Shown here: piece after piece, positions 1-9,927 of the stretch
How the letters are laid out: every line of letters begins with the position of its first letter
Numbering within the stretch: position 1 is the stretch's first letter
From: Cymbomonas tetramitiformis
Taxonomy: Eukaryota; Chlorophyta; Pyramimonadophyceae; Pyramimonadales; Pyramimonadaceae
Direction of reading: 5' to 3'
Assembly (NCBI GenBank): GCA_001247695.2
Contig: LGRX02027227.1
Coordinates: 1 to 38,285 of the forward strand
DNA: 38,285 nt
Notes under the pieces: model-generated
Told to the model about the DNA's origin: nothing
What the model saw: only the letters and a program-made list of their open reading frames with translations
The model's database searches: none
Position numbers and translations under genes: made by a program

Positions 1-1848
1 CCTTGGAGCACCGACTCTACAAGGAAGGTCATAGAGGGGACCGAAGAGGTTTGCGACATTGTTAAGGTGGGAACGTCAACCAGCCAGTTCGCCGAGAGTT
101 TGCTTTGTCCCCGACCGGGAGACTCGCATAGGATTGAATGCCTGAAGGGGGAGTGTCCGGATTGCGGGGGTCTTGCTAATTTGCAATTGTGTGCAACGGA
201 ACTCACGTCTCAACGGCTTGTGGAATGGAAGTGTTATGAAAACCTAGCAACCGGTCACGTTACCGACGATGGGGAAGCGGTTAAGCGGTTGCAATTTGTG
301 CACAAGAGAACTCCAGTAGGGGAACTGGTGTACAAGTTACAACAACTATTACTTGGGCACGAACCTGGGAAGTCCAAGAACTGCGAATGCCGAGGGAGTT
401 TTGTGCACAACACCGCGGTTGAAGGGAACCCGGGAACATGGGCGATTCGTGAACTTGATGGTTCCGGAACGTGCCCCTTCCTTCGCCCTTATGCCTACCA
501 TACTTTCATGGCGCTGCACCAACACCGGCACTATCGACAGTGTGTGGATAATCTACCGTTGGGGCATTGTTGTGTTGTCTTTGACTTTTCGGAGAATCAC
601 AAGTTGACCATTCCCCGCGCGGCACAAAGTATGCATTGGGTGCTAAAGCAGGCAACCATTTTGGTGTGTGTGCTATGGCGACACGCATCCTTGGAGGTTG
701 ATGGAGTGGAGAGCACCTCCGAAAATCCGGTGATAATCAAGGACTATCTTTACTTTTTGAGCGATGACCGTGTGCACGACCACCACTTTGTTCGGTACAT
801 GCGGAAAACGATTATCGAGGACTACTTTGTGGGCCGGGGTTTGGCGAAACCGGTGTTTTTGCACGAGTGGGTTGATGGTAGTGGGTGCCAAAATAAGTGT
901 GCGGCGGGTTTCGCGGATGTTGGGAAGAGTAAGGCGGAGTGGTACTTGGGTGTCCCTTGTCAAAGGAACTTTTTTGAGACGGCACACGCAAAAGGGGAAC
1001 AAGATGCGGCGGGTGCACATGTGAAACACGCGGCGGCCACAGCCGTGATATCGGAGGGGGACGAGTTCTATGCAAACATAAATTGCGCGCCGGATTTGCA
1101 CCGGTTCTGTGTTGCACGACTTTCCCGTCCGGCACCCACTACTTATATGAAGAGCAAGGTCACTTTCAATGCGCGGCACTTCTATCTTGTACCCGAAAGT
1201 CCCCTACACGAGGAGCCCGGGGGAATGCGCGCGGTTGACCGGACGGGTGAAGCGTATCAGTCGGTTGACGGCACGCTGCGTATGCACAGCGTGCGCGCGG
1301 GGGTTGGTGAAGGGCGCCTCCTATTTCGGGACCGCTCTTGCTATTGCGCCCATTGCTATGCGCAATGCACACACCCGGTGCCGGACTCCTCCCGGTGCTT
1401 GGAGAAATCTCATGTCGACTCTTGGAGGGAGGTGGAGTTGCGTGCGGCGTCGGGAGCGGAAGCGAGACAAGTGCGCATGATGGTGGAGCGGTATGCGACG
1501 GAGGTGAGTTTGGAGGTGCGGCGGGGAAGCGTTTTTGCGGTGCGGGTCGAAGGGGACGCCGCACATTTCTACTACTTGGTCAAGGCCTTGGCCTCAAGCA
1601 TGCAAGTAGATTGTGAAATGCAAGAGGATGACTATGGTGTCACACACGGTCCTGGCTCCTGGGTGATCTCCGGTCGATACTTTGAATGGAAGGATGAGGG
1701 GGAACGGGACGCATACGTTTTGGACACCTCCAAGAAATGCCTCATTCCATGCGAGGCGGTGATAGCGACGGAGGTGCCCTTAATTCGGCAGGGTGCTGAA
1801 TATTTCATATCGGATCGGACCCATCAGCGCCTGTTAGCGTTGGTATAG
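1..1848 (+). CDS. Transposase-like protein, RNase H-fold type (5' end outside window)
   Basis: The frame is open from base 1. The codon at 67 is GTG, and there is no ATG start nearby, so the gene or its last exon begins left of the window. Numbering from 67, conserved-looking acidic blocks are FDFSENHK (Asp about 173), DGSGCQNK (Asp about 270) and FFETAHAKGEQDAAG (Glu about 304, Asp about 313), with a SDDRVHDHHF block between the first two. This order resembles DDE/D transposase-derived proteins scattered through animal and algal genomes that share an F-D-F-x-E-N ... D-G ... H-x-K-G signature. That recognition is from memory of the family pattern, and I cannot name the superfamily. An N-terminal Cys cluster (CLKGECPDCG, then CECRG) could bind zinc. 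The stop is TAG at 1846-1848. A role in DNA transposition is inferred; it could also be a domesticated copy. Confidence 0.6.
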   Translation, partial: PWSTDSTRKVIEGTEEVCDIVKVGTSTSQFAESLLCPRPGDSHRIECLKGECPDCGGLANLQLCATELTSQRLVEWKCYENLATGHVTDDGEAVKRLQFVHKRTPVGELVYKLQQLLLGHEPGKSKNCECRGSFVHNTAVEGNPGTWAIRELDGSGTCPFLRPYAYHTFMALHQHRHYRQCVDNLPLGHCCVVFDFSENHKLTIPRAAQSMHWVLKQATILVCVLWRHASLEVDGVESTSENPVIIKDYLYFLSDDRVHDHHFVRYMRKTIIEDYFVGRGLAKPVFLHEWVDGSGCQNKCAAGFADVGKSKAEWYLGVPCQRNFFETAHAKGEQDAAGAHVKHAAATAVISEGDEFYANINCAPDLHRFCVARLSRPAPTTYMKSKVTFNARHFYLVPESPLHEEPGGMRAVDRTGEAYQSVDGTLRMHSVRAGVGEGRLLFRDRSCYCAHCYAQCTHPVPDSSRCLEKSHVDSWREVELRAASGAEARQVRMMVERYATEVSLEVRRGSVFAVRVEGDAAHFYYLVKALASSMQVDCEMQEDDYGVTHGPGSWVISGRYFEWKDEGERDAYVLDTSKKCLIPCEAVIATEVPLIRQGAEYFISDRTHQRLLALV

Positions 1849-2203
1849 ATATAAAAGTGATATAGACAAGATGTCCCCCTTATCGTTTGTATTATTGATA
1901 TGTAGCAATAACCTCGGATTTGATTCCAACAATGTTTTGTATGTACCTTCATATGACATGAATTATTACACTCGCTTTCCCGAGTGCGCATATGCATTCT
2001 TGCACCTCTTTATCTCTTCGGGAGATCATAACCCACTCGGTTATTTCCATGTTGGAGAAATGTATACGATTCTTTGTAGAATTTGCATTATCATATTTGT
2101 ATGGAATCCATATGCACATATAGCGATTTCATACATCCCCGACGCAGTTCACATTCGGAACATTCGGAGAACGTCCCGATACCTTTAGACTACCTCTAAT
2201 GCT

Positions 2204-2249
2204 CACCCAAGTGCCCGAAATCTCAAAGTTGAAAAATAGTCAATTTGGA
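2204..2249 (+). repeat. Direct repeat copy 1 (about 46 bp)
   Basis: Begins CACCCAAGTGCCCGAAATCT and ends in GTCAATTTGGA. A near-identical copy lies 160 bp downstream at 2364-2410. Confidence 0.8.
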
Positions 2250-2363
2250 AATTAACATTCTCAATGAGAATAACAAAAACGAATCGGTTTTCATAAATTA
2301 TTGTCTACTTCACATTTAACGCGCATACGAAAGATTCGGAGAGACGTTTCCACCTCGGGTGGG

Positions 2364-2410
2364 CACCCAACTGCCCGAAATCTCAGAGTTGAAAAAATAG
2401 TCAATTTGGA
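2364..2410 (+). repeat. Direct repeat copy 2 (about 47 bp)
   Basis: Begins CACCCAACTGCCCGAAATCT. It differs from copy 1 by a few substitutions and one extra A in the A-run. The pair may be footprints of a small non-autonomous element or transposon subterminal repeats. Confidence 0.8.
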
Positions 2411-2543
2411 ATATGATATTGTCATACGAAATATGAAAAAATAAGTCATTATATATTCTTAAACCCTCTTTAAAAAAATTATGCGCCTCTACATACTTAA
2501 GCTTACCAACTAATTTTGCAACCCATCACTAACTGCTTTGCAG

Positions 2544-3439
2544 GCGAGTGTTTACTAGCCTCGTGGTCGAAGAGAGTTGTATCCCTCGGGGACGAAGAGG
2601 AGGAGGACGCCGAAGAGGAAGAGCCCCTCCGAAAGCGACCTGCTGAGTCGGAGGAGGCCCCCGGGGCTTCTCCCTCCAAAAGCACGAGAGCCCAAAAGGC
2701 CAAAAAGGGCATGGAGGATCCTCGCGACAAGGGCAAGGAGGGGGAGGGGGGGGGACATGGAGGCACCCAGTCGGACGAGGAAGACCACGTCAACCTGGCC
2801 TCGAGGTATCCAGTGGGGACCGAGGTCTACGTCTACGCCCGCCCTACGGCCGATGACGAGGCCATCAAAGCCCCATTGGAGGAGAAGGAATACTTCACCT
2901 CCAACGGGGCTTTAAAACAGGAGGTGCCCCTGTTGGCAGGGAAGGTCACTGTGTGTGACCTTCACCAGTCAGTGGAGCATTGGCACGTATCCGATGAGCT
3001 GAAGCTCCGCCCCCTCTTCCTGGGTCTGGAGGTGAGTTTTGCTGCACTTTTTGCCTTTAGGATGCCTTTAGGATACCTTTAGTATGTTATTGGCGTCTTA
3101 ACGGAATTTGCAGCTGTATTCACTTTCCCCTCTAACTTAAGTTAATCTGGTTTGCCACAGATATCCAAGGCAAACCAACGAACCGGGAACTCAGGTGTCG
3201 ACGAGTTCGCAGGGAAGGGGGTCACGGCCATCAACACGATTCTGAAAAAAGCCGACCCTTTCCTCAAAAAAGCCCTTGTAAGGGGCAAGGACCTTGAAAA
3301 ATATTTTTGGGCAGCCTTCCGGGGCAAAAAGAACGTTGTCATGGCTGCTAGTCCCTTGCCCTTAGTCATAGATGCCGCGTACATCCGGTACGGGGCATTA
3401 GAGCACGCCTTCGCGGCCCCCCCCGAGGAGGATGCGTGA
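2544..3439 (+). CDS. Unrecognised protein, at least two exons (5' end not found)
   Basis: A likely acceptor (TTTGCAG) ends at 2543. The exon 2544-3031 then reads to CTGGAG followed by GTGAGT. The intron 3032-3160 (129 bp, phase 0) ends in TTGCCACAG, and the next exon 3161-3439 continues in frame to TGA. The joined product begins with a highly acidic and then basic low-complexity stretch (Glu/Asp run, then Lys/Arg/Ser). A more ordered part follows, containing YPVGTEVYVYARP, and then a Lys-rich helical C-terminus (VTAINTILKKADPFLKKAL). No catalytic motif or known domain was recognised. The initiating exon is not identified; an ATG-like start at 2516 would lie inside the presumed intron. It may belong with the neighbouring transposase-like gene, but nothing links them beyond proximity. 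Confidence 0.5.
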
Positions 3440-3663
3440 GGAGGATGCCCCTCACGCGTAAGTACCTTATTGGTAACATTTTTGTAATTATGAATTTTTG
3501 TACTTGTGCAAATAAATCAAACTTGTTTCATAGTTTTGTAGCACGTTTGCTTGCATTGTTTCCCAATCTTGTTTTGCTATTGCACACTCCGTCCATAACA
3601 ATATCAGTATGCCGTTACTATGTCCCAGATAGCATGTCGTTAGGACGCCTTTAGGGTGTCGGT

Positions 3664-3990
3664 GTTAGTATGTCCTAACGTCGTCCTATTAACATCATAA
3701 TGGCATCCTAACGCCAGTTATAGTGCATGTGTTAGTATGTCCTAACGTCGTCCTATTAACATCATAATGGCATCCTAACGCCAGTTATAGTGCATGTGTT
3801 AGTATGTCCTAACGTCGTCCCACGAGCATCATAATGGCATCCTAACGCCTGTTAATATGCACATGTTAGTATGTCCTAACGTCGTCCTATGAACATCATA
3901 ACGGCATCCTAAAACCAGTTAAGATGCATGTGTTAGGGGCGTCCTAACGGCATCATATGCACGTACTAACGGGTCGTTAAGACGTATGGA
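3664..3990 (+). repeat. 67-bp tandem repeat, about 4.5 copies
   Basis: Each unit begins GTTAGTATGTCCTAACGTCG, with starts at 3664, 3731, 3798 and 3865, exactly 67 bp apart. A degenerate fifth unit starts at 3932. Units 1 and 2 are nearly identical and later units diverge. Each unit has several short inverted matches (GTTAG/CTAAC), so single strands could fold. Confidence 0.9.
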
Positions 3991-4502
3991 GACGACACAG
4001 TTTGTGGGATTGGGGGATTCGAGGATTGGGGGATTGAAAAATCACCATGCAAAATTATTAAATTTGGAAATGCCAAAAAATTGCAAATAATAAAAATCAC
4101 AGTGTTATTTTTATGAATTGCATGTTTTAGAAATCTGTTTTTTTGTAATCTACATTGTAATTTTACTAAACTTAAGAAATTGTTCAGAATTCCAGAATTT
4201 GTGTGTGAGAACAGTGATTTTATAAAAACTATTTTTTCTAAAATAAACCTTGCGTATGTTAAAACCACTTTGTTTTTTCTGTCGTGCGTATATATTTATA
4301 AACTTCTCATTTACTCAATTCATTTACATATTTTCCCAATCAATAAAAATTTGGGTAACACTCACGCAGGTACAAATAATACAAAGCTTTTTCTCATATT
4401 GCAACAGTTAACAGTTACATACGGTAAGAACTATAATATTTTATGTAATGTATTGTATTTTGTCCCAGTTTCTTGTGCATGCACAACACCTTACGAAACT
4501 AG
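3991..4502. other. AT-rich spacer with a short G-rich direct repeat
   Basis: No gene supported. At about 4013-4045 the motif GGGATTGGGGGATT is repeated in slightly altered form. The rest is A/T-rich and lies downstream of the minus-strand transposase gene, so it probably includes that gene's 3' untranslated region. A 100-codon minus frame and a 161-codon plus frame here are compositional. Confidence 0.4.
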
Positions 4503-7500
4503 TTACAAAAAGTTCAGGCCACCGCTCTTACGCCTTAGCTCATTTGTGACGACAACGTCTTTTTGCACCACAATAGGTCCATCAGTAGGGGGTCTCGAAA
4601 TATTGAAATGCGGTGGCATCAGAGCGAACACGCAACGTTTAACTGGACAAAACTGGCACTTATGAGAAACAAATTCTCCAGTACCCAACAACTTTCTCTG
4701 ACATTGCACTACAACTCGCGGATAATTTGGAGGCAGGATGGGCTGAGCTGCATTGGTGGCCTTGGCAGTTGCACATCCAGCTCTACTCTTTGAGGCAGCA
4801 CACGTTGCATTCTTCCCAGTTCCTTTTTGCAAAGACCATTCTTTCATCTCTGGGACTCGGTTGTTGCGGTCCGATGTCACAGACTCCAACGCTTCCAAAA
4901 TAAGGTCCATTTCTGAGGTAGTAAAGCCGGACTGAATGTAAAAAGCATGCCCAGGGGCAAACCCCGCCTTCATGAGTACAAAGCAAATATGCTTGCACCA
5001 GTGCAGCATCCAGGACCGCGCACGATGTCCCATTTGATCTTGGAACTCTTTGCAGTCACAAAGTACAAACTTGTTGTGTTCATCCCGAAAATCGTGACCG
5101 AAAACCACTTCGTGCTGTGCAGTACGAAAGGCTCCAACAATGAAAGTGCGGTCAAGTACCGCTACATCTTCACCCTGCGGATTGTAATGAGGAGTAGGCT
5201 CTTCGACCCTTAGTAATATAAGCTTTTCAGGATTGGAGAATAAAGCCCTCAATAGTTTGGCTTGACCCTTTGTTGTCTTTGAAATGTACTGACAAGGTTT
5301 CAAGGTCAGAACAGAGTGGCGTACGCTGTCTTTGTCGGGTGAATGAATCGAAACTTTTTGTAAAAACTCCAACACCATCTCCTCGTTCGCCTCACCCGTT
5401 AGCTTGGAAAGTGGTTTCCAGAACAGGTCGAGTGAGCTGTTCAAAGGGTCAGGGTTGACCCTAAACTCGAACACGATCTTGTTTCGAACGACCTTTTGGC
5501 GTGCCTCCTTAACCACGGACACAACAGCCTGCAATAAAATAGGCTTGTCATTGGGGACACATAAGTTTAGCTCCGCAGTTTCACATTGTAAACAGACAAA
5601 AACCTTTGCAATACCTGCTCTGGGGCTGCAGGCGGTTTTCTTGGCAATGTCCTAGACTTGTCAGCGCGATGGTTTCGGCCTTCACTTGTTGCTGTCTCAG
5701 ATTCTACCCACGTTTCCCAAACCTTGTCCATGATGTCTCCGGTGTAAGCCTTAGCCCGCTCAGCCGCCGCATAGTTAGCACGTCGCTCTTGGTACAACGA
5801 ATCCACACGAGGCGTACGACGTTCCTCATGCCCACCCGCACACATGTGTTTCAATTTGGTGGCCTGCGTCAGGAAGCTAATTACTTCAAGTCGTAAAGAC
5901 TCGGACACAGATTTGTAGGTCCCAAGTGCAACATTGTCCTTGTTGCCCAAAACTTCAGCAAGGTTTGCTGAAGCGTCACGAAAAAGGTGTAGAACACGTT
6001 CTCCCTCTCTCGAGTAAAAGTTGAACAAGCCTTTGAGGTCTGCTTGTACATCCTTGCGATCTTGACTCTCGATGAACTCCACCAAATTGCCCCTTGCAGT
6101 TACCAGACTTTGTGGCGTGAGTGCTTTCCACCAATTGTGCCAAAGTGAGTTAAAAAGGTTTGCCTTGAAAAACTTGTTCAGTCGTTTGCAGTGTTTACCC
6201 AGGTCTTGAGCAATGTGAAAGTCGCAATCTATTTCCAAGCACTTGCCCGTAAGCTCGTCACGGACACGTTCCTTTTTACGCGCTTCTATATTTTTTATCT
6301 TCTTGTTATAGTTCATTCGAAGGCCGTTCCAAGGTCCACCTACAAACAGAAACAGTTTCGTCATCGATGACAAAAAGATGAAAGGTAGTTAATTAAACAA
6401 GTGCAATGTGTGCTTCGAAAATATTTTCGTCATCGATGACAAAAAATATTTTAGAAGCACATTTATTCAAGTGAAATGCGGGACCTGAAACTTGTCTGTC
6501 ATCGATCACGGGAATATTTCATATTGTTAATCTCACATGGTTGAGTTGTGCAACTTGATGTTTTAGTCCCCCACTCCCCCACTTTACAGTCCCCCACTCC
6601 CCCAACTTGTGAAAACAGGTTGAAGCACTAGATAAAAAAGAACTACCTGCTGCGTCACGAACAAAACCACCAGGACGGAATTCTATACGACCATCTGGAA
6701 AATATTGGAGATAATGATGAAACTCTTCATGTTCTCTTGCATAAGTTTCACAAGCGTAGTCCACCGCACCCCACATTGCAGCCTCGTCGTCGCCACGTTC
6801 ACCAAAGGGCAAAGTGTTTACCGCTAGTTTTACTAAACCAAGTTGAGGAATTACGGCACATATTTTTTCCACGACACGTTGCTTTTGTGTTTTGTGGCTG
6901 CCGTCTGAGTAGGCGAACTGGCCCTTGAATGGAGGTTTGCCCAAGTGTCGGTCCATTAACAGCATCACCTTGGCAGGAGACCAAGGGATGTCTAAAGGGC
7001 AAACGAAGTACAGCAGTGGAGCCCTGCAACGTCACCAAACAGTTTCAAACGAGTATATTAACACAGTTGTAAGTTAAACGAGTGTCGGTGAAGGGTTTAC
7101 CTGTCGAAAAGTAACGCTCTTAGTCCTAGGTCTTCAAGCCGTGATTTAAGCTGCTTGACTTCCACGTGCGGGTCTTTGTGTGGAGTATATTTTGAACTCT
7201 TGCTTCCACTTACCACCTCCCTAAGGGTACGACTGTCCTGCACCGCCTCTGCAATGTTCAGCACGTCTTCCAAGGTGGTGTTTTCTTGACCAGTTAACAT
7301 CTTGTTGAAGATGTTCGCTGTTGCCCCAATCCGTAATTTTTCGTTGCTAAGCTCTCCAAAACCAGGAAGAGCAGCATCGATCGCAGCTTTAGTAACTTCT
7401 GTCGGTGTTTGCTTTGCTTTCTTACTCAAAGCAGTGCAAGTGTGAGACCCTTCATGCTTGAAATAAAGAAGGGTTCCTCCTTCAGGAAGGTCTCCTCGTG

Positions 7501-8512
7501 CGAGTAGGAGTTTGGCTGCACAAAAAGTGAGAGTCGTTTGTCCAGTGCACTTTTCGCAAACAGGCGTCTCAAACGGCTCGCGCCTCTTATTTACCCCGAC
7601 GACATGCTTAACCTGGAAAATATTTCAAGGAGTCAAATAATAATAGAATTGCCACAAATAAAGTTGACAAGCCAAGTAGTGTAATTAACGCACCTCTTGC
7701 ACGTACTTCTTACCGAATATCTTTAAATAGTCACAGTCCGGGTTGTTACAAACAGCTTCACCAAGACAGAAAGCTTTTCTTACGGTGACCTTTGCCTTCA
7801 AAGCAGTCCATTTACTTGAAACTTTTGTACAAGTCCATTTCGTAAAGTGTGACCACGACCGATTCACACGAAAATATGGTAGGGTACCAAGTGCGGTTCC
7901 ACGACAATCACTGGAAGCAGTTTTGTCAAAGTGTGCCCCGTAACTGACTTCGCCATCAACATCAGCTGGGATCGGCTTTGTGAATAAACACCCAGGAGGA
8001 AATGTGTCTGCGTACTTGAAAGAACTCTCCTCAAGGTTTACAACTGGTGTTTTCATCAATGAACTTGGAGAGATCATTGTGTGAGGTGAGGGAGTCTCTG
8101 GAGAATCTGTTAGATTTATGACTTCAGTTCTAGGCGAACCTTCCGGAGTTCCAACTGGCGAACAAGTCTTTTCGGCTACAAACTCGTTTTCTGGAGTAGC
8201 TTGAGGTGAACTGTCCTTTTCGGCTACAAACTCGTTTTCGACAGAATCGTTTTCCTCGTCAGGTAAACAACCAAAAACAACGTAACCGTAAGAAGGGTCA
8301 ACCCTGTAAAGATCTTCGTCACTTTCAAATTCGTTTCGAGCTGATTTAGACAAAGCTAAGCCGGACTTTGGGTCGAATCCAAAAGCGGCGCAAACCTCTT
8401 CATGAATTACAAAAAGTGCACCCAGAACCTTAACAGTTCGAACAGAACGGCACCAACACTCGCCATTTGGGTTGTCCCAAAAGAAATCAACGAACTGTGT
8501 TTCCTCGCTCAT
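4503..8512 (-). CDS. Mutator-like (MULE) transposase with zinc-finger N-terminus and SWIM finger
   Basis: Five exons join in frame to about 1,152 residues: 8512-7694, 7612-7101, 7023-6647, 6339-5615 and 5528-4503. The introns are 81, 77, 307 and 86 bp, all GT-AG. The start is ATG at 8512, not the TTG two codons upstream. The end of exon 1 and start of exon 2 form a zinc-binding module (CNNPDCDYLK, CEKC, then HEGSHTC) like the FLYWCH/GCM-type fingers of MULE proteins. Exon 3 carries FAYSDGSHKT (candidate first Asp). The exon 3/4 junction gives VRDAAGGPWNG (candidate second Asp), followed by DCDFHIAQDL with the family's Cys-x2-His. Exon 5 holds a SWIM finger (CDC ... HWCKHI). It should catalyse cut-and-paste transposition. 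The third acidic residue was not assigned. The reading frame is intact. Intron 3 contains three of the 69-bp-spaced palindromes. Confidence 0.85.
6360..6509. repeat. Palindrome array A (three GTCATCGATGAC sites, 69 bp apart)
   Basis: Sites are at 6360-6371, 6429-6440 and 6498-6509 (the last is GTCATCGATCAC). Starts are exactly 69 bp apart. The array lies in intron 3 of the MULE transposase gene. Linker sequence is also partly shared with array B (GCACATTTAT followed by CAAGT). Confidence 0.9.
6565..6604. repeat. Duplicated CCCCCACTCCCCC tract
   Basis: AGTCCCCCACTCCCCCA occurs twice, separated by a few bases, inside intron 3 of the MULE gene. The minus strand is therefore G-rich with four close G-runs. 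The same duplicated motif recurs at 9727-9768. Confidence 0.85.
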
Positions 8513-8660
8513 CTTCAAACCGTTGACAACTATTTTGCGGAAATAAGTGTTGAAGAAGTTATTTAAGGCTGTTTTGAATTTACCGTAAAACTAGTTGCGC
8601 ACTAAATAAACAGCGCAAAACGCGCGCGCGCGCTAAAGAAAGCGGTGAAGCCAACGTTAA
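8513..8660 (-). promoter_or_regulatory. Upstream region of the MULE transposase with alternating CG tract
   Basis: Upstream of the ATG at 8512 lies a run of alternating C and G (about 8620-8634), rare in this AT-rich stretch. Similar shorter GCGCGC tracts occur upstream of the other three genes of the cluster (about 9505-9517 and 10469-10500). No TATA box was assigned. The role in transcription is inferred from position. Confidence 0.35.
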
Positions 8661-8725
8661 TTTATTTTGAACATATTTCATTAAGCATAATATTTTATAT
8701 AAATCTAAGATCGGAAAGTTTATCT

Positions 8726-8919
8726 GTAATCGATGACGGAAATATTTTGTTTAGCACATTTATCAAGTTGAATTAGCGTGTTATAAAGTTTTGTGTCATC
8801 GATGACGGAAACCTTCGAGTTCTGCACACACTGTCCTCCCTAAAACGTCAAGAATAAACACTTACACAATTTTTTAAAGCAAGAAAATAAGCATATAAAA
8901 TATATCTGTCCTCAATGAC
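8726..8919. repeat. Palindrome array B (two good sites and one decayed)
   Basis: Sites are at 8726-8737 (GTAATCGATGAC), 8795-8806 (exact) and 8908-8919 (GTCCTCAATGAC). The first two starts are 69 bp apart. The array lies in the spacer between the MULE gene and the Cys-rich gene. Confidence 0.85.
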
Positions 8920-8966
8920 AAAAACTTTTAATATACAAAAGACTGGTAGCTGAATGTAAACTTTAC

Positions 8967-9410
8967 CTACAACTCACAAGTGCATCCAGTACAGAGGTGA
9001 TGAAAACGTGTTGTGCAGAACTCGCAACAAATATAGCGGTAACGACAATCGATCAGTTGTTCGACAGTCGACCTGGAAAGCGTAAAGTGGTCACGAATGT
9101 TTGCAGGGACAATCATCGTTCGCGGTGTAGTCCACTCGTTACCAGCACGGTCGGGAAAGAGTCCTGTGCGCTCCATTAATTCAAATACGATTTGAGACCG
9201 TGTGCGACGAATGAAGCGCCACATGGCGACGTTTGAGTCCATTCTCCCATTGTCACGTTCGTCTTCAGTGACGTTTTCCTCTGTCAACAGCCGCCATTGC
9301 TCAAGCTGGCAAACACTGCAGCGCAAGTGTCGTAGGCGATGACTTCTAATCATCTCCCTGTCACGAGCTTCTGCAACATTATAATCAACAAACTTGTAAA
9401 CAGAAGGCAT
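8967..9410 (-). CDS. Small Cys-rich protein, possible zinc finger
   Basis: A 147-residue single-exon frame from ATG at 9410 to the stop at 8967. It has one Cys pair near residue 31 (CSVC) and a dense Cys/His cluster at the very C-terminus: CCEFC, then HHLCTGCTC. Their order (C-x2-C ... C-x2-C ... H-x2-C-x2-C) suggests zinc binding. The middle is charged and helical. No named family was recognised. It sits between the MULE transposase and a RING-type gene, all on minus, with palindrome arrays on both sides. An accessory protein of a transposon is a reasonable guess, but a host gene cannot be excluded. Confidence 0.55.
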   Translation of the reverse strand: MPSVYKFVDYNVAEARDREMIRSHRLRHLRCSVCQLEQWRLLTEENVTEDERDNGRMDSNVAMWRFIRRTRSQIVFELMERTGLFPDRAGNEWTTPRTMIVPANIRDHFTLSRSTVEQLIDCRYRYICCEFCTTRFHHLCTGCTCEL

Positions 9411-9606
9411 CTTGCTTTAGACTTTTAATCGTTCGGAGTAGTTGTTTAAGTGTTTGCGCGTTTAATGTTTCTTGTCTGCGTTTCTTCTGTTTTTAAGAAA
9501 AGTCCGTGCGCGCGTCGTAACCTCGAGTCGGTGAGCTAGGGGTTGTTGGCAATAAAAATAAAAAAATAAAATGAAGAAGTTCGATTTGAATAAAAATATT
9601 TTTTAT

Positions 9607-9696
9607 GTCATCGATGACAGTAATATAACAAAGTTCACATTTTACGACAAGAATCTGTGCTCAAAAAACTTTCCGTCATCGATGACGGAAAGTTTT
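9607..9696. repeat. Palindrome array C, including a 32-bp perfect palindrome
   Basis: Sites are at 9607-9618 and 9675-9686, starts 68 bp apart. Around the second site the symmetry extends to a perfect 32-bp palindrome at 9665-9696, whose left half is AAAACTTTCCGTCATC. Confidence 0.9.
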
Positions 9697-9726
9697 AATA
9701 TACAAGAAAACTGGTGGCGAATTGCG

Positions 9727-9768
9727 CAGTCCCCCACTCCTCCATTGTAGAGTCCCCCACTCCCCCAT
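9727..9768. repeat. Duplicated CCCCCACTCC tract, second locus
   Basis: AGTCCCCCACTCCTCCA and AGTCCCCCACTCCCCCA lie in tandem about 40 bp after a palindrome site. This repeats the arrangement at 6498-6604, so the palindrome and the C-rich pair probably moved together as one small repeat unit. Confidence 0.8.
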
Positions 9769-9927
9769 ATTTTGTTACGCGTTAAGTTTGCAAATGTGGA
9801 GCAAAGCAAGTTATTTTGTCGAACATGCAAAGTTAGAACGCAAGTAAGCCGGTCAAGCAAATAAATCAAGTTAGGCAATTTACTTTCTTTTCATTTCTAA
9901 AATATTATTTTACTCTAATGTTGTTCT

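Larger units (their letters stand above)
1849..2543. other. AT-rich intergenic spacer
   Basis: No convincing gene. A 105-codon open frame at 1871-2188 has AT-driven composition and no recognisable domain, and I do not call it. The spacer holds a duplicated segment (listed separately). It ends in a branch-point-like CTAAC and TTTGCAG at about 2529-2543, which looks like a splice acceptor for the next gene. Confidence 0.5.
9411..9927. other. Spacer with GCGCGC tract, palindromes and CCCCCACTCC repeat
   Basis: No gene is supported; a 78-codon minus frame at 9642-9878 overlaps the repeats. The 9411-9540 part should hold the promoter of the Cys-rich gene (GTGCGCGCGTCG at about 9506). The remainder holds palindrome array C and a C-rich duplicated motif. 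Confidence 0.5.

Noticed and set aside
1871..2188. 105-codon plus-strand frame
   Set aside because: Phe/Ile/Tyr-rich AT-driven composition, no domain, no splice or start context of note.
3436..3654. Extension of the two-exon gene through a GTAAGT at 3458
   Set aside because: The gene's own TGA at 3437-3439 comes first, so the donor-like sequence is not needed; no downstream exon was seen.
4180..4665. 161-codon plus-strand frame
   Set aside because: AT-rich and overlapping the end of the MULE transposase exon; no recognisable content.
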